The notes beneath the pieces were generated by a model, which was not told where the DNA came from, searched no databases, and saw only the letters and a program-made list of their open reading frames with translations. Below, one piece after another: positions 61,107 to 64,000 of a stretch of 64,000 bases of DNA. Source of the stretch: Roseburia sp. 499 (GTDB lineage Bacteria > Bacillota > Clostridia > Lachnospirales > Lachnospiraceae); assembly GCF_001940225.2 (NCBI RefSeq), contig NZ_CP135164.1:1860001-1924000 (forward strand), read 5' to 3'. The position numbers and the translations under genes are program-made. Each line of letters begins with the position of its first letter. Positions within the stretch are counted from its first letter, which is position 1.

Positions 61107-62081
61107 CTAATCCTCAAAAACTGGTTCGACATACGCTCGAATCAGTTTTATTCTATCTTTGGCATGTGGTACAAAAAGAGAAGCAATCGAAACTACCATT
61201 TCCTTCTCTTCATTAACATAAATCACATTTCCTCCATCTCCCATAGCTGCATAAGCACGTTCTTTCTCATCGATAATCCACCACAAATAACCATAGGATA
61301 GTTTCCATTGGTTACATCTGCTCTGTTCCCTGGTACTCTCTTCTATCCAATGGGACGATACAATTTGCTTTCCTTCCCACATTCCGTCATCTAAGTACAG
61401 CTGACCTATTTTTGCCATATCCATCGTGGTCAGATTGAGCCCCCAACCTGCTGTATTTATTCCGGTTGGGTCAGCCACCCAGCCACTCACATTTTTTGCT
61501 TTATAAAATGCCAGTTGTTCCTCTTCATCATGAAAAATAATATTATTCTCCACATGAATCCCCAATGGAGTGAATAAATATTCTGTTGCAAACTCAAGTA
61601 CAGACTGCCCGGTTGCTTTTGTGAGAATCCCTGACAAAATATCCGGTCCAATGACTGGTGCATATCTGAATTCTCCTATTTTCCCCTTACCTCCCAATAA
61701 ATCAAGGGCAGCTTTCACCCAACTATCACTTGAAAAATATTCCTTGTAAGGTTCTGACTTATATCTATATGGAGCTGTCATTGTCAGCATATCTTTCAAC
61801 GTAACACTCTGTATTGTTTTTTCTCCTTTTTTCACCGTATAATCCGGAAAAAATTCCAATACTTTCTGTTCAACACTTTCGATGTACCCTTTCTCGATGG
61901 CAATACCGATTAATATTGAAACGATGCTTTTGGTTACTGAGAAAACATGAAATGTAGTATCTGCACTACATTCATTAAAGTAGTTTTCATATACGGTTTT
62001 CCCTTTTTTCTGTACAATGATACCTCCCATGTTTTTGTAACTGCTACTTATGATTCTTTCCATCTTTGTTTTTGGTGTCAT
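61107..62081 (-). CDS. Serine hydrolase (class C beta-lactamase-like family)
   Basis: A 324-residue protein of the beta-lactamase/penicillin-binding superfamily. The active-site motif SVTK gives Ser48 and Lys51, with the following helix SIVSILIGIA. The Tyr-x-Asn and the later motif are less clear. No signal peptide is visible, so a cytosolic esterase or amidase is more likely than an antibiotic-resistance enzyme. The start overlaps the stop of the UvrA-like gene by 4 bases. Confidence 0.85.
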   Translation of the reverse strand: MTPKTKMERIISSSYKNMGGIIVQKKGKTVYENYFNECSADTTFHVFSVTKSIVSILIGIAIEKGYIESVEQKVLEFFPDYTVKKGEKTIQSVTLKDMLTMTAPYRYKSEPYKEYFSSDSWVKAALDLLGGKGKIGEFRYAPVIGPDILSGILTKATGQSVLEFATEYLFTPLGIHVENNIIFHDEEEQLAFYKAKNVSGWVADPTGINTAGWGLNLTTMDMAKIGQLYLDDGMWEGKQIVSSHWIEESTREQSRCNQWKLSYGYLWWIIDEKERAYAAMGDGGNVIYVNEEKEMVVSIASLFVPHAKDRIKLIRAYVEPVFED

Positions 62082-64000
62082 ATCAGATACCTCCCTGTCT
62101 TAGAATTGGCATTATTCCGTAGTTGCTCCGGTGTTCCCTCTGCAATAATTTCGCCACCTTTGTCTCCCCCTTCCGGTCCCAGTTCGATAATATAATCACA
62201 ATTCTTTAAGACCTCTGTATTTTGCTCAATAACAATCACGGAATTTCCGCTGATAACCAGCTGTTCCAATAGCCTTAACAGCAATGCCGTATCATACATA
62301 CTAAGTCCGGTTGTTGGCTCGTCCAGTACATAAAGCATATTTCCTCTGCGTTGTTTTCCAAGTTCTTTAGCAAGTTTAACCCTCTGTGCCTCACCGCCGC
62401 TTAAAGAAGAAGTTGGCTGTCCAAGCGTTAAGTATCCCATCCCCATCTGTTCTAAAATACGCAGCGGTTTTACAATACTGCTTTGGTCTGCAAAGAAAAT
62501 GACTGCTTCAGCAATACTCATCTCTAATACATCGGCAATATTTTTCCCTCTATATTCCACCAAAAGACTCTCTTCCTGAAAACGCTTGCCATGGCACTCG
62601 GGACAGACCTTATCTACGGAAAAATCCGCTGTCAGAAAAATTCTTTCATAACCACTTCCGCCACACTCCGGACATGCTCCCTTCGAATGGAAGGAAAAGT
62701 GTCCTGCATCCATATCTCTATCCCGTGCTTCCGGTTGCTTGGCAAAAAGTTCCCGGATTTTATCCCAGATTCCTATATACGAAGCGGGTGTCGAACTGGC
62801 ACTCTTTCCAATAGGCTCCTGCGATATCTTGACAAAACCATTGATTCGTTCTACTCCTGATATGCCATCCACATGACCATATTTTTTTGCGCTGGCAAGA
62901 CGCTTTAAGAGCGTCTCCTCAATCAACGAACTTTTTCCACTTCCTGATAATCCGGCAATTCCAACCATCGCATGAAGTGGAAATTCTACTGCTAAATCCT
63001 TTAAATAATGGGTATTGGCATGTATTAACTTCAGACAATCTTCCTTTTCAAAGACCGTCTTATGCCCCTTTCGTTCCGGTACCACGCCTTTCACAAAAAG
63101 ATACTTACTAAGTAGTGTATCCGCTTTCTCATATTCCTGACAGTCTCCCTGATAAACTACCCTTCCACCTTCAATTCCTGCTTTCGGTCCAATCTCTATG
63201 ATATGATCAGCCTGACAAATCATCTCTTTATCATGTTCTACCACAATCACTGTATTCCACAAATCCCTTAATCTTTTTACGGCCTCTATCATACTCTGCT
63301 TCTCCGAGGGATGCAATCCTGCCATAGGCTCATCAAAAACATAAATCAGAGAATCCAGTCCCGATTCCATATGAAGATGTAGAAAAATACGTTGTACCTC
63401 ACCGCCGCTTAAAGACGACATCTCTCGGTAAAGATTCAAATGTCCTAAACGAAATTCGATAAGATGCCTTAACTTTTTCCTCACATTTTTTACTACATTT
63501 CTTCCAAACTGGGACAGTTCCTCTTCCGCTATTCCATCTAGAAATTCAAGCAAACTGTTCAAAGTCATCTGTCCCAATTCCCCAATCCGTTTTCCACAAA
63601 AAAGGACTTCTCTCGCCTCATCACCCACTCTTTCCCCATGGCACTCCGGACAAATTGTTTTGACATAGACTTCCTCTACATCTTCCCCTTTTTCATATGC
63701 ATTTCTCAGTGCCCGTTCCAGACAATAGCTCTGTTTTCCATTGTCATAAGTTCCATACACTACTTCGTCCCTAACATCTTCCGGAAGCTGCCAGAATGGT
63801 GTTTCAAAATGAATACCATATTTTTTCTTTAAAATCCGTAAAAAACCTGAAGTCACCTTTAGATTATCATAAACTTCTGCCAGAGTTGTTGTTTTGTCCG
63901 GGATTAACTTTTCCAGATTGACATCATAATAAGAACCTCTCCCCTGACAGTTGATGCACATACCGTCAGCTGTTGTATACAAAAAATCCCCCGGTGAAAG
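62078..64000 (-). CDS. UvrA-like ABC ATPase, partial (5' end outside the window)
   Basis: 640 codons are visible; the frame continues past the right edge (LSPGDFLYTTADG). Two zinc-finger type Cys sets are present (CINCQGRG with CPECHGER; CPECGGSG with CPECHGKR). The two ABC signatures are LSGGEVQRI and LSGGEAQRVKLA, and the second Walker A is GLSGSGKSSL, so both ATPase halves are represented. The insertion normally seen in housekeeping UvrA is short here, which suggests a UvrA paralog (UvrA2/DrrC type) that may help against DNA-binding drugs. That is inference. It overlaps the serine hydrolase gene by 4 bases. Confidence 0.85.
   Translation of the reverse strand, partial: LSPGDFLYTTADGMCINCQGRGSYYDVNLEKLIPDKTTTLAEVYDNLKVTSGFLRILKKKYGIHFETPFWQLPEDVRDEVVYGTYDNGKQSYCLERALRNAYEKGEDVEEVYVKTICPECHGERVGDEAREVLFCGKRIGELGQMTLNSLLEFLDGIAEEELSQFGRNVVKNVRKKLRHLIEFRLGHLNLYREMSSLSGGEVQRIFLHLHMESGLDSLIYVFDEPMAGLHPSEKQSMIEAVKRLRDLWNTVIVVEHDKEMICQADHIIEIGPKAGIEGGRVVYQGDCQEYEKADTLLSKYLFVKGVVPERKGHKTVFEKEDCLKLIHANTHYLKDLAVEFPLHAMVGIAGLSGSGKSSLIEETLLKRLASAKKYGHVDGISGVERINGFVKISQEPIGKSASSTPASYIGIWDKIRELFAKQPEARDRDMDAGHFSFHSKGACPECGGSGYERIFLTADFSVDKVCPECHGKRFQEESLLVEYRGKNIADVLEMSIAEAVIFFADQSSIVKPLRILEQMGMGYLTLGQPTSSLSGGEAQRVKLAKELGKQRRGNMLYVLDEPTTGLSMYDTALLLRLLEQLVISGNSVIVIEQNTEVLKNCDYIIELGPEGGDKGGEIIAEGTPEQLRNNANSKTGRYLI

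Noticed and set aside
1..64000. CRISPR array or prophage
   Set aside because: No regularly spaced repeats, cas genes, or phage structural, integrase or lysis genes were seen. The holin-like peptide belongs to a type I toxin locus.

Overview
The window looks like a chromosomal segment of a low-GC Gram-positive anaerobe, most likely a Lachnospiraceae (Clostridium cluster XIVa) species. Reasons: AT-rich DNA with strong AGGAGG-type ribosome binding sites and TTGACA/TATAAT promoters; the clostridial order rho, rpmE, DUF1385, prmC, prfA; the DUF711 (PFL)/ACT pair; DUF4364; a BirA-type biotin operator; and a BioY transporter. Most genes lie on the minus strand. Both ends cut a gene: a thioredoxin-like protein on the left and a UvrA-like ATPase on the right.

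Layout. 0-10 kb: small metabolic and regulatory genes on the minus strand (methyltransferase, epimerase, flavin-binding protein, glutamine amidotransferase, BirA-controlled bioY plus DUF1284, DegV, an XRE regulator with an inverted repeat over its promoter, NUDIX, lysoplasmalogenase, MATE pump with an AraC regulator). 7.1-10.6 kb: a type I toxin-antitoxin family in three states: a complete locus at 10.3-10.6 kb, a solitary antitoxin-like RNA at 7.1 kb, and a 3' relic at 10.2 kb. 11.3-15.4 kb: one GNAT acetyltransferase gene split by two insertion sequences. Removing both elements and one copy of each target duplication restores a 188-codon frame, which fixes the element ends. 15.4-22.7 kb: panE-like reductase, TrmH methyltransferase, FAH-family hydrolase with a divergent GntR regulator, and an aminotransferase with a divergent MocR regulator.

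22.7-30.2 kb is an accessory zone. An intact IS66 element (8-bp target duplication) is followed by APH-like kinase, GNAT, NUDIX, VOC and chloramphenicol acetyltransferase-like genes. Between them lie repeated promoter and leader modules, a relic of the APH gene end, and a GC-rich palindromic spacer. This suggests assembly by recombination.

30.2-64 kb is mostly conserved core: prfA, prmC, DUF1385, rpmE and rho; malic enzyme, a TIGR01212 radical SAM protein and DUF4364 on the plus strand; flavin reductase, CBS-type inorganic pyrophosphatase, ung, hisF and hisH; DUF711/ACT; a WalJ-like MBL protein; a 953-residue fusion of dephospho-CoA kinase with an FtsA-like ATPase; polA; an M24 aminopeptidase; RidA; tRNA-Leu(CAA); lysA; TrmB and CarD regulators; an aminoacyl-tRNA deacylase; a serine hydrolase; and the UvrA-like protein. 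The observations most worth a second look are the toxin-antitoxin RNA family, the CoaE-FtsA fusion, the doubly interrupted acetyltransferase, the BirA-controlled bioY-DUF1284 pair and the promoter/leader repeats of the accessory zone.
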